This document shows positions 32,856 to 43,431 of a stretch of DNA of 64,000 nucleotides, one piece after another (the first letter of the stretch is position 1; each line of letters opens with the position of its first letter). The notes below the pieces were generated by a model. That model did no database searches and was not told the DNA's origin. It was given only the letters and a program-made list of their open reading frames with translations. The stretch comes from Knufia peltigerae (lineage: Eukaryota > Ascomycota > Eurotiomycetes > Chaetothyriales > Trichomeriaceae). Made by a program: the position numbers and the translations under genes. The stretch covers positions 656,173 through 720,172 of the forward strand of contig JAPDRN010000005.1 in NCBI GenBank assembly GCA_030247855.1, in the 5' to 3' direction.

Positions 32856-33641
32856 TCACAAGTCAAAGCGAGATTCACTTCCTGGATGCTTGCTAGCTTG
32901 ATAACGGCGGTAGTAACTCTCCCTGAGGATGGCACGATGCTGGGCCTCCATGTGAGCCCTGATCAAGTTTTGATGGTCTTCATCAGACAGATTCGATGGG
33001 TTGTGCCAAGGAGGTGTGCTGCTGCCGGAAGACAGAGGAGGACCTTCGTCATCGCTGTCTGGCGGTTCGACGGTGACGGCGCCTGCGAGGGGAGGAGGAG
33101 GGGCGAGTCGATTTGCGAGTATCTCTCTGATGATATGACTTCCCGGTGCAATTGGCGAAGAAAGACTGTCGTTGTTGTTGTTGCTGCTGCCGCGGACACC
33201 ACTCTGGTCTGGTTCCGGGATTTGAGAAGCGCAGGGTACGGGATGAACGTCTTCGAAACGCCCGTTGTTGATCAGGTTTGGAAATACCCAGGGACCGAAA
33301 GGTGGAGGAGATGGGAGAGGAGACTGATTGAGAGGGTTTTCTTCAGATGGTCGCCGAGGAGAATTGTTGAGATCATCACCATCGAGGTACTCTCCATTGG
33401 GACCAAAAGGATCTGTAAGCTGAATAGCAGGGTTCTTGGATTTTTTCTTCTTCGCAACTCCAGTCTCTTTGTCATGATCTTCATTCTCCTTGGCTGCACT
33501 CTTGTGAGAATCATCATTGTCTTCTTCTTCCAGCTTCAATGTGTTGGGGAAAAGGTCAAGTAAGGTTGCAAGCGTCTTTTCGAGTTCTTCTTTATTCTTC
33601 GCATCAGCATTGTTGCCGGTATTCTGATTGTTGGAATCCAT
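32856..33641 (-). CDS. Hypothetical acidic, low-complexity protein (261 aa)
   Basis: Not recognised. An intact frame of 261 codons starts with an ATG and shows protein-like biases: an acidic Asp/Glu stretch at 35-65 followed by a Lys cluster (KKKKSK), a Pro-rich middle (SPLPSPPPFGPWVFPNLINN), a short Asn run and a C-terminal amphipathic helix (HMEAQHRAILRESYYRRYQ). It has no membrane segments or signal peptide. The N-terminal helix EELEKTLATLLDLFP could be an interaction motif. The opposite strand is also open (32886-33563), but its product lacks such features. Probably a disordered, lineage-restricted protein. Confidence 0.6.
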   Translation of the reverse strand: MDSNNQNTGNNADAKNKEELEKTLATLLDLFPNTLKLEEEDNDDSHKSAAKENEDHDKETGVAKKKKSKNPAIQLTDPFGPNGEYLDGDDLNNSPRRPSEENPLNQSPLPSPPPFGPWVFPNLINNGRFEDVHPVPCASQIPEPDQSGVRGSSNNNNDSLSSPIAPGSHIIREILANRLAPPPPLAGAVTVEPPDSDDEGPPLSSGSSTPPWHNPSNLSDEDHQNLIRAHMEAQHRAILRESYYRRYQASKHPGSESRFDL

Positions 33642-33883
33642 AATGGATTTTGGAACAAGAAGACAAGTATGATCACCACCTTGTTTTCAAAGGAAGAAAG
33701 GATTAGTTGTGCGATTGGACAAGCAATAGGTTGTCCCTCGTCGATGTTCTGTGAAAAGAAGTGAGATGGTGACTTTTCACCGCATTTCGAGAAGAACGAA
33801 TTTGAGAGAATCGCCAATGGGTTGGAACGCTGTACCCTACGCCGATTCAATGCTATTCATGAATTTGGCGCAAGCAAGTAAAA

Positions 33884-35294
33884 TCACGTAGGACACTCTA
33901 TGGTGTCCAAAACGTTTTGAATCACCTTTTCTGGATCAAGGTCCTCGAGCAAATATTGTGCGGTGGCCAGATCAGTACCATATAGAGTACTGCGTTCGCG
34001 GCTGGGAGTGGCTATGATGAGGCGATGTGGGTATACTTTCTTCGCTGCCAAAGCAATCAGAGAAGGGGTGACATAGTCTATCCCATGAAACGGTGCAAGG
34101 TATCTCAACATGCAAATCAGCGACCAACTCACACGATTTGTTTTCGAGAGGGCTTACTTTGACAGGGCGAGGAATAGTGTCGTTGCATACGCAGTAACAC
34201 CTCCATCGACACCTCTCTCTATGCGCAGGAAAGCGACAAAGTCTTGCAGGTATCTTCGGATTTCAGGAGTAATGATTGCTGCTTGACCCTCGGCACGAAG
34301 TTGTTCAATCAACTACAATCGATTAGCATTGATCATATGGCACAAGAAAAGAAATGTACCTTGGAACCGATTTGACGCGATGCACGGCGCTTTTGAGGAC
34401 TCAGACTCATAGATTTTGTGTCGGAATATGCTGAGAGCTTATCCTCTTGGTAATCGACTTCATCAATCTCTTGGAGATTGGGAAAACCGTCTTCCGGGTC
34501 ATGGTGGTGCGAAATGAAAATCCGGTCATTCTGGAAGAATCCTAAGTCATACAACCTCAAGAGAGGGGGTGCGATCATACAAGGTGGCCATTCAGTCTGA
34601 TGTGTCTAGTAGCGGTTGTTACAAGAGGAAGCAGCAAGAATACCTTCGGAGCTGTATGAACTGTTGTTCTGCTGAATATCCTCCTCCGCCGGATGAGCTA
34701 GCTTTCTGTTAGGATAAGAGGAGTGAGAGATACCTTCAACTGACCTCCAAAGCCTGGATTTGAACATCCTCGTGGGCGAGGTTAAAGTCCTTTGCAATTA
34801 CCACATTGACCACCTTTCTGGTGTCTAGGGTTGTTTGATCATTTTGAGCCGAAGCAACTCCCCGAAAACTGACGTCAGCAACTCTGGCCCGAAGATCAGA
34901 TTCCTGGGGTGGATTGTCAACAAGGAGCGAAGCACATGAAAGAGAAAAAGCCTTACGCGCCCGAGATCGTCGTCAGACTGGTCCAGAGGGTCACTATACT
35001 CCCTGGCATCATCTAGTATGGCTTCCACAAACGTGTCGATGGATTGAAGGTCATGTTTATTGATGATGATGTAGGAGAGACTGAAGATATCGCGGACAAT
35101 CTAAAGTCGATTAGATGAGACCTCATGTCGGAAAGGCTGCAACGTACCAGGGCCAATTCCGAAGCAACATCATCTTGGAACTCCTCAGGGGTTTGAATGA
35201 GACAATGATCCTGAGCGACGAGGCTGAGCAGAACAGCCAGCTCCAGATCAGTCAAGTTGTTGACATATTCAAGAAAGAGTTGGCGGTCCATCAT
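33884..35294 (-). CDS. Fungal magnesium-chelatase-like (ChlI-annotated) protein
   Basis: Seven exons fit: 35294-35148, 35100-34957, 34903-34745, 34697-34581, 34530-34360, 34312-34158 and 34103-33884, giving 370 aa with every junction in frame. Landmarks of the fungal family usually labelled magnesium chelatase are present: NLTDLELAVLLSLVAQDHCL at the start, VVNVVIAKDFNLAHEDVQIQ, then RIFSRTTVHTAPKVFLLLP, HLNDRIFISHHHDPEDGFPN, and near the end YLAPFHGIDYVTPSLIALAA followed by PHRLIIATPSRERS. I see no Walker A glycine loop, so ATPase activity or metal chelation is doubtful; the family name is probably inherited. The internal acidic insert before LSPQKRRASRQ looks disordered. Function unknown. 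It is divergent from VPS16. Confidence 0.82.
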
Positions 35295-35612
35295 TGCCTG
35301 GTCGTGTTGAACCCAACACCTCGGGGCTTTCTTTCTCGATCTGGACTACCAGGGCTCTTCATACAAGAGTGAACATTTTCGGGCCAAGTGCCTTCCATTG
35401 CACCTTTGTGCTGTCTAGACTGTCAACGAACGAGTGCAAGTCGGTCGTGAAGTTGCTAGAGAGCGAATGTCTGACTTCGGCTTCCCTTGATGCCAAGGCG
35501 GCCCCTCATTGGTCGACAACAACGACGTCCGTCACCTTCATATGTTCTTCCCTCCTACTTTATCATCTTTGCAAACAATCACAACATACAATCTGAGGCA
35601 TGACTCGCTCCG
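35295..35612. promoter_or_regulatory. Divergent promoter region of the chelatase-like gene and VPS16
   Basis: The 318-bp gap between two start codons pointing apart. A pyrimidine-rich leader precedes the VPS16 ATG. No defined element recognised. Confidence 0.45.
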
Positions 35613-38196
35613 ATGACTACAACAAATCCCAGAAGCGGCTGGGAGAAGATAGGCGACCAATTCTATCAAAAGATTCAACTTTACGAGTCTATCTTTGACC
35701 AAGACCTCGAGCTTGAGAACTACCTGGTGGCTGGAGCGCCATACGGCGGGGCGCTAGGTAAGTATCTCATGGTTGCGACTGAATCAAGCTAACGTGAAAA
35801 GCATTATGGAGAGACTCTAGCAAAATTGCACGCTATAGAACGGGACAGTCGACAAAGTCCACGATCGACATTTACTCAACATCGGGCAAGCTAATCAGCA
35901 ACATCAACTGGGAGAAGGGGCCGATAAAAGGCCTGGGCTGGTCGGATGACGAAAAGCTATTAGTCGTCACCGAGGATGGCACAGTTCACTGCTACTTTGG
36001 GCTCTACGGGGACTTTCAACCTTTCTTGCTGGGACATGGCGCGGAAGAATATGGCGTTGTGTCATGCCGATTTTGGTCACACGGTTTCGTTGCTCTTTTA
36101 TCCAACAACACCTTAGTCGCCGTGTCTTCATTTGACGAACCGAGGCCACGACTACTTGCACAGCCACCGGAGGGTGAAATTAGTTCATGGTCCCTTATTC
36201 CTCCCGCCTATACTCTGTCAAGGTCCGTCGAAGTCTTGTTGGCAATCGATAAAACTATTGTCGTCATCGATGCCTCGGAAGCTGATGATCGGGGTCTATC
36301 CGATGGTCCTTTCAAGCATGTGAGCGTCTCTCCCAACGGACGATTCGCAGCGCTCTACACTGAAGATGGCAAGGTGTGGGTGGTGGGGAGCGACTTCCAA
36401 CAAAAGTACAGCGAGTATGACTCAAAAGCGAAGACTACACCGACACAGATATATTGGTGCGGGAATGATTCAGTGATATTGGCTTGGGAAGATGAGATTC
36501 ATATGGTTGGGCCCGACGGTGCAGCTGTCAAATATTACTACGATGACCAGGTCCATGTGGTGCCTGATATTGACGGTATTCGATTAATCACGAATGAATC
36601 CTGCGACTTCGTGCACAAGGTTCCGGACCAACTAGAGGAGGTATTTCGGCTCGGATCAACATCAGCAGCATCGGTGCTAGTTGACTCCATCGAACTACTA
36701 GAAATGAAATCCCCAAAGGCCGACGAGAACATACAACGTATCAAACAGAGCCTCCCGGAAGCGGTTGAAACGTGTATTCAAGCCGCAGGTCACGAGTTCA
36801 ACCAGAATCTACAGAAACAGCTATTGCGCGCGGCTTCATTTGGCAAGTCAGTTCTTGACCTGTACAGTAGCGATGAATTCGTGGATATGTGCGAAGATCT
36901 GAGGGTACTGAACGCTGTCCGCGACTATCGTATTGGCCTTTTCATGTCGTACGAGCAGTACGTCCGCCTCACGCCGGAGAGGCTGATTGCACGATTGGTC
37001 AACAGAAGAGAATACCTCCTGGCCATCAAGCTCTCCGAGTTCCTCCACCTACCTCTCAACAAAATCTACATTCATTGGGCAAGCCAAAAGGTCAGAAGCT
37101 CATCAGCGGACGATGATGCAGTCAGGGAACTTGTGGTTGAGCGGTTGCATGGAAAACATGGGATCTCATTTGAAACGATAGCCCGAGCAGCTTATGACGA
37201 AGGTCGAAGTCATCTCGCGACGACCCTTCTCAATCACGAGCCGCGAGCAGGAAAACAAGTCCCACTACTGCTCAGCATGGAAGAAGATGAGATTGCCTTG
37301 CACAAGGCTATTGAATCCGGGGATACTGATCTAGTGTTCTATGTTCTGCTTCAGCTGAAGAAGAAGATGCCACTGGCAACATTCCTCCGGACAATCAGTG
37401 AGAAGCCGGTGGCAGCGGCGCTCGTCGAGAGCTCTGCAAGAGCGCAAGATCAAGAACTATTGAAAGATCTGTATTACCAAGATGATCGACCGGTCGAGGG
37501 CTCCAATATCCTGCTGGAAGAAGCCATGAAACAGTCTCAGATTCAGGCAGTCATTGATAAACTTAAACTTGCTGGCAGACTCCTCACCGATGCTAAAGAT
37601 CCCACTGCTACCATGCACACTAGAGCCCTGGCTGAGGCAGGTCAATTACTCAAGATGCAGGAAGTATTTGACAAGGACATCACCGACAGCAGTGGGAGTT
37701 ATGTTGGCCTCAGCGTGAACGAGACAATGTACCGACTCATCAAGTCCGGGTATGGCAAGAGGGCTGCCAGTGTTCAGAATGCCTTCAAGGTACCTGAAAA
37801 AACATGGTGGTGGATTCGTCTTCGGGCGTTGACTGCAGCTCGATTATGGGGCGAGGTGGAAGAGCTCAGTAAAAACAAGAGATCACCCATCGGTTGGGAG
37901 GTAAGTGCCCCGTCTCCGAAAGCCAATCCTCTCCTGACAGATTGCAGCCCTTTTATAACGAAGTGCTCGGTGCCGGTAACACTCGACTTGCCGCGTCGTT
38001 CGTTCCAAAATGTACGAATCTGCAACCGGCAGAACGTATCGAGATGTGGGTTAAGTGTGGCATGATCGTCAAAGCTGGCGAGGAGGCATTGAAGGCCAAG
38101 GATCTGGCATCGCTGGAATCTCTGCGAGACAAGGCCAACGGGCAGCAACAGGTCGAGCTCGAGAGGATGCTGACACAGTTGAGACCAAAGAAATAG
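35613..38196 (+). CDS. vps16: Vacuolar sorting protein VPS16 (HOPS/CORVET core)
   Basis: Exons 35613-35757, 35802-37900 and 37948-38196 encode 830 aa, the usual length. VPS16 is a core subunit of the HOPS and CORVET tethers and pairs with VPS33, driving endosome and vacuole fusion. The N-terminal half is a beta-propeller: NPRSGWEKIGDQFYQKIQL at the start, KGLGWSDDEKLLVV and YGDFQPFLLGHG later. The C-terminal half is alpha-solenoid with LRVLNAVRDYRIGLFMSYEQ, RREYLLAIKLSEFLHLP and KTWWWIRLRALTAARLWGEV. The final exon carries PFYNEVLGAGNT and ends in LRPKK. The ATG at 35613 is chosen because the slightly earlier ATG at 35600 is out of frame. It ends 10 bp from the convergent ALB1 gene. Confidence 0.95.
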
Positions 38197-38206
38197 ACAC
38201 TTTGTC

Positions 38207-38829
38207 TCACGTTATCTTATCCACCTCGTCCTCAGCGTCAGTAGTTGGAGCAGACGCTGTTCGGTCGACAATGACCAGTTTCGTGGCTGGTGCGAACGCA
38301 GGTACTCGCACACCCTCTACCATCTTCACATCAGTCATGTTAGCCTCCATATCTTCATCGACCCATTCCTCGTTCTCATCGTCTGCGTTCTCTCCCAGAA
38401 TAGCCTTCATCTTGTCGAAATTTGAGGCGCCGCTATTCACATCGTCCCACAACTTCTTTCTGTCCCGACGTTTCTTTGACCTAGAACCTGCATCATCCAC
38501 CTTCTTAGATAGTTGGGCCTGCACGACTTCTGCCCTTGCCAGGCCTTTTTCGTGCCGACGTCGTTGGCCTTTTGTCAAAGGCTTCTGTTTCCTTTTCGCT
38601 TTGGTGACACCACTGTTCGGCCGAGGGGCAAGTAGAGGCGTTGGACTTGATGCTCGGGGGGCCTCCCTCAGGGATTTATCGACGTCAATGGATGGAGACG
38701 TGGCTCTCTTAGACGCTCGTGATCGCGGATTTGCTTCGAAATCGTTAACGCCGGCCAAGATAGAAATTGAGGTCTTTCTGATTCATACTTACCCGTAGCA
38801 TTTTTCTTGATCTTGGCAGTCTTCGCCAT
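38207..38829 (-). CDS. alb1: Ribosome biogenesis protein Alb1
   Basis: Two exons, 38829-38793 and 38733-38207, encode 187 aa. Alb1 travels with Arx1 on pre-60S particles and helps their export and recycling. The start MAKTAKIKKNAT and the RASKRATSPSIDVDKSL block match fungal Alb1, followed by KPLTKGQRRRHEKGLARAE and a lysine-rich patch (SRSKKRRDRKKLW). The C-terminus is acidic with PAFAPATKLVIVD. The intron (38734-38792) has a GTAAGT donor; I chose the acceptor that keeps frame with the Arg/Ser block. It is basic overall and nuclear in the family. Confidence 0.85.
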
Positions 38830-39193
38830 CTTCAGAGGCTCCGTCACTATCTCGGCGGATGTAATCTGGGAAATTAAGGAAGAAGACACCAGTAATCGGG
38901 GGTTGTTTCATACATAATAATACACCAGCCTGCGTCCAAAGAACTTTTTTTTCGTGGGGGACGCGAGATCTACACGGGCGGCATCCGATGTTGGGATTGG
39001 CCCTGTGGAAATGACGTCGGCTGCCTGTTGACATGCCAGCAGCGCCTCACGGGCATTACAATCAACATCACTATTTCCTCTACCAAACCGATTGTCCGGC
39101 TCGGCAACTTCATGTCCTCTTGTTCCTAAGTCTTGTGTAGTGTCAGCGACGGCGGGCTCATTTCGACGTTCTGGATCCCCATATACCAGGCCC
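38830..39193. other. Intergenic, divergent promoters of ALB1 and the YML020W-like gene
   Basis: Contains a minus-strand frame (38908-39195) without motifs. Nothing else seen. Confidence 0.4.
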
Positions 39194-41799
39194 ATGGCGC
39201 CTCCAAGACCATTGAAACGTCAAAAGACCAACCCTTCAAAGCCTTCAGCCTCAGAATCAGATCAAAAAGCACCAGCCGACGTTCCCCTTCCTCCAGAGAC
39301 TCCGCCGAGCCCGACCACAGCCATATCCACCACGTCCCCGGAGGAAGGAAAAAGATCGGTAAGCCGTTGGCAGTTCATTGTTCGTACACTCGCTAATCAG
39401 CTGCGCAGTCATGGATCACCCGTACTTGGCCTCGCAAGGCACGACCTGTCGCTGAAGTTGCACGCGAAAGTGTCCCTTCGAGCTCTAACACGGCCCATGA
39501 AGTCGCTTCAATCACCAAAGATAAGCCTAGATCTCTGAGATCACCATCCTTGGCCATGACTCTCGGAAAGACCTCCTCGAATCGATCCCTACCGGTTGAT
39601 GCCACCACAACGGCCGTGAATGCTACTGCGGAGGCTACCACCAACAATGGCAAGAAGAGTGTTCCATTAGAACCCAGTGATAAGCCTGTTACAGACGGAG
39701 ATGCAGACAAGAGTGTACCAGAAAGCAATCAGAAACCCGAGAAGGCAGCCTCAAACGAAGCATCTGCCCAACAAATCCAATCAGAACAACAGCAAAATCA
39801 GCAAGGAACGTGGCTGGGCTGGTTAGCGAGGAGAGATGGATCTATGAATAAACCATCAGAAGTGCAACACCCAGTGTCCTCGAATATAGAAAGTGGAAAT
39901 GGACAACCTCTGCCCGCTGTCGCCGAACCGCCAACTAACTCGCCAGAGGCAACAATAAATCCGCAAGAATTCCCTGAGAATTCCGGAAATAAGAGAAGCT
40001 GGTATCAAATGTGGAGTAGCGATGCATCAACTAGACCTCAGAAGGAAGCATTGTCGTCCGTGGAAACGAATACATTGACAACAGAGGCGCCTACACAACC
40101 CACTCATCTTGATATTAGCATACCCAAAACCCCAAAGGCCAAATCAGTGTCACAAGCTTCGTCTCTAGAAACATCTCCGCCGCCTCCGCTATCTGGAGAT
40201 GGCTCTAAATCGGCAGGCTGGGTGTTTTGGTCTCGAGATAGAAAATACCAGTCATCGGCGAAACCTGAAAACGAACCACACGTGGGCGAGATTGCAATTT
40301 CCGATACTCCTTCACAAACAAGGCCTAAACGAGCCTCGATCAGTTTGCAAGATGAAGCTTCGAGGCCTAACCTGAAAACAGCGCAGGCCCAAGAAACACC
40401 AAAGCAGGCTGGCCCTGAGAAGAGTGCAACGGCCAAGTTAAATGCCGCAGAACAACCTTCGGTCTCGAAATCGGAGATGAAAGCCACAACGAAGAAAGAA
40501 GGCAAGTCCACGAAAGCAGAATCGTCTCATGCCACAGCAATCGCCAGAGAACCAGTTGAAGCCGGAACACCGAGGCAGCAGTCTCCCACACCCTCAAAGA
40601 AAGAAGCGCCTAACCTATTGCTACCAGCTCTCAGCGACACCTTGAGCTCCGAGGAGCAACCTTCTATATTGCAACAGCTTGCAAGATTGCTTTACTATAC
40701 CAAAGGGCCTGACATGAAGCGTCTTTCACTCATCAAAGACCCGCCAAAAATCAAGAACGCACTTGCAATCGGCGTCCATGGCTATTTCCCAGCTCCACTC
40801 ATCCGTACCGTGCTTGGTCAGCCCACAGGAACTTCGATCAAGTTTGCAGATATGGCCGCCAAATGCATCAAGAAATGGACGCGAAGCCATGGGTACGAAT
40901 GCGAAGTCAAAAGTGCAGCGCTTGAAGGTGAAGGTAGGATCACTGAACGAGTTGAGCTCCTATGGAAATTGCTGCTTAACTGGATCGACGAAATTCGCAA
41001 ATCAGACTTCGTCATGATCGCTTGCCACAGTCAAGGCGTTCCAGTTGCGATAATGCTTGTAGCAAAACTAATACAATTCGGTTGTATCAGCGGCGCTCGA
41101 GTTGGTATTTGTGCTATGGCGGGAGTCAACATGGGCCCCTTCCAGGAATACAAGTCTCGTTGGATCAGTGGCTCCGCTGGCGAGCTATTTGATTTTTCTG
41201 ATCCCAACAGCAAAGTATCCAAGAGCTTTCTTGAAGCTATGGAAGTGATACTGAAATTCGGAGTCCGGCTCACCTTTGTCGGCAGCATTGATGACCAGCT
41301 GGTTTCTATGGAGTCGTCGATCTTCGCTCCTCTGACCCATCCTCATATATACAGAGCTGTCTTTATCGACTCACGCGTTCATGCACCAAATTTCCTATCA
41401 CATCTTGTTGGCTTCGCGCTGAAATTACGCAATGTCGGTGTTCCAGATCATGGCCTTATACGGGAACTCTCGTCACCATTAGCAGGCAGCTTGTACGGTG
41501 GAGAGGGTCATTCCCGCATCTATGAGGATGATGCAGTATATGACATTGCAATCTCATTCGCTCTTGAGACAAATGCTCTCAAAGATGTGCCAATATCGCA
41601 ACGCCAGACCAGTACCGCGGCCGCAAATCCTTACATTCTCCCATTCGCAATGCGTGGCATCCTGGAGGAAGATTACGTCAAGACAGAGTTACAGAACGAA
41701 GCCCGAGAGCTTCTTGCTCAATTTGACGCCTGGAAACCCACCACAAAGGCCCTAAAGGATGTCAAGTTCAGGCTCGAAGGAATTAGGTCGAAACTTTGA
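39194..41799 (+). CDS. YML020W-like protein with alpha/beta-hydrolase fold
   Basis: Exons 39194-39358 and 39409-41799 encode 851 aa. The N-terminal 470 residues are disordered, rich in Ser/Thr/Pro/Glu, with Trp islands (QGTWLGWLARRDG, WYQMWSSD, AGWVFWSRDRKYQ) spaced about 60 residues apart, also seen in yeast YML020W relatives. The C-terminal hydrolase fold starts with PPKIKNALAIGVHGYFPAPL; the nucleophile elbow is probably ACHSQGVP (Ser near residue 594), with GSIDDQLVSMESS (Asp) and a late His (DSRVHAPNFLS). The function is not established in the family as far as I know. The intron is needed to remove a stop between the two coding blocks. Confidence 0.82.
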
Positions 41800-42175
41800 C
41801 ATATGAACCAAGTCTTATGCTTTCCGAAAGTACATGGGAAGTTAAGCGGAGATTCTTAAGACAGCCTTTTGGACTTACAGAGCCTGTAGCTGTGGTACCA
41901 GCATTTCATGGCTGGAATTTCAGACAGGCTCTCATTTAGGTTTCTTCAAGAAGATAAAAGGCTGAGAAAGTGCAATCTCACTTTGGGCAGATCGATGCTG
42001 CACCGATTGGTGGACAGTGGGCGGTCTCTGCCACTTTAAAGAAACACATTAGGCGCGCCATTCCATCCTCCGGTCTCATTCCCAAAGAAATGCTGCATCA
42101 GCATATCCTATTGAAAGAAGAGCAGAAGAGTTACAGCACACAGTTCATTCAACTCTCGCAAGCCACTTTATCGTC
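41800..42175. other. Intergenic, promoter of the esterase gene
   Basis: Tandem plus-strand genes flank this stretch. No distinct element or gene recognised. Confidence 0.4.
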
Positions 42176-43138
42176 ATGCCTTTGCAGTACGATCCGGACT
42201 TTTATAGGGCTCTGGAGCCTCTGCTGGCCGTAATGGGCAATAGGCCCAAGATTCCAGTCCACCACATACAAGGGCGACGAGACCGATTTGCAGCAAATCG
42301 AGTGGTGATGGAAACCCTCCCAGACGCCCCCGGTGTTGTTCAAGAAATTCATCATGTGGCCAGAACGGACAAACGTGCAATTCCTATCCACGCTTTCATC
42401 AAACAGCCCGCAGCCCATACTCCAGGGCCAGCTGTTCTTCATATCCATGGCGGCGGAATGATTGCTGGAACACCGGCGGATTTCAGAAAATCACTTGCTT
42501 TGTGGTCTTCGTGGACCAATGTTCCAATCTTCAGCGTGGACTATCGCTGTGCTCCGGAGCATAAAGATCTCGTCCTTGTCAATGACTGCTACACCGCTCT
42601 GCAATGGCTGATGGAGAATGCACAAGCTTTGAATATCGATCCCACAAGGATAGCATTGTTTGGAGAAAGTTCAGGCGCTGGTGCCGCTGCAGGTGTGGCC
42701 CTGATGGCCAGGGATAAAAACTTACAGCCTCCCATTGCGAAACAATTACTTATTGAACCAATGTTAGACGATCGCAATCTCACACCCAATGCGGCTCTCG
42801 CGCCGTTTCTCGTCTGGAGTGTGGACGACAACATCACCGGGTGGACAGCTCTTCTCGGAGATAAAGCTGGCAAACGGGACGCGGATGTTTCGCACTATGC
42901 TTCTCCTGCGCGGGCGAAGAGCCTGACTGGTTTACCAGCTACATATATCGATGTAGGAGATTTGGACCTTTTCCGGGATGAGGCTGCAACATATGCCATG
43001 CGAATTGCTGCCGAAAACATCAATACCGAGTTCCATTTGTACAGCGGTGTGCCGCATGCATTTGAATGGTTGGCGACGGAAATAGCGCTTACGAAAAGGG
43101 CTACGGAGAATAGAATCGCTGCGATGACCAACTTCTAG
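42176..43138 (+). CDS. HSL-family alpha/beta-hydrolase (esterase/lipase)
   Basis: Single exon, 320 aa, typical for hormone-sensitive-lipase-like carboxylesterases (alpha/beta hydrolase fold 3). The oxyanion HGGG is at about residue 91, followed by FSVDYRCAPEH. The nucleophile motif GESSG is at about 162-166. The acid residue is probably in DVGDLDLFRDE (about 260) and the His in SGVPHAFEW (about 290). The N-terminus MPLQYDPDFYRALEPLLA matches the cap region of the family. No signal peptide, so likely cytosolic; it hydrolyses short-chain esters or lactones, exact substrate unknown. Confidence 0.93.
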   Translation: MPLQYDPDFYRALEPLLAVMGNRPKIPVHHIQGRRDRFAANRVVMETLPDAPGVVQEIHHVARTDKRAIPIHAFIKQPAAHTPGPAVLHIHGGGMIAGTPADFRKSLALWSSWTNVPIFSVDYRCAPEHKDLVLVNDCYTALQWLMENAQALNIDPTRIALFGESSGAGAAAGVALMARDKNLQPPIAKQLLIEPMLDDRNLTPNAALAPFLVWSVDDNITGWTALLGDKAGKRDADVSHYASPARAKSLTGLPATYIDVGDLDLFRDEAATYAMRIAAENINTEFHLYSGVPHAFEWLATEIALTKRATENRIAAMTNF

Positions 43139-43431
43139 GATGCGTTCGCTGGTCGGAATGGATGGTAGACAAAAGCGAGGAAGTACTCCATCCTTGACAC
43201 AGTAATGATACAAAGTCCAAATACAGTAATACTAGACTTGTCAATTTACTCAGAGACGAATAAGGGACACAAGAGAGCCATATGACTGTCATTCTACTGC
43301 TTTGCTGATGATAGACTCAGCCTCGTCCAGCCTTGTGTTATGTACTATTTACTCCATACAAATCCCCGCTTCGTCACTGCGCATTTCCAATAAACACATA
43401 TCAAGCGTCGCATGGGTTAATTCATTATATC

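Noticed and set aside
32886..33563. 225-codon plus-strand frame opposite the hypothetical protein
   Set aside because: The product is Arg/Val/Ile-rich without structure; the minus frame has better protein-like bias and an ATG start.
34606..34797. Alternative frames for the central exon of the chelatase-like gene
   Set aside because: Only the frame starting after the TAG at 34698-34700 gives the family motif RTTVHTAPK and joins both neighbours in frame.
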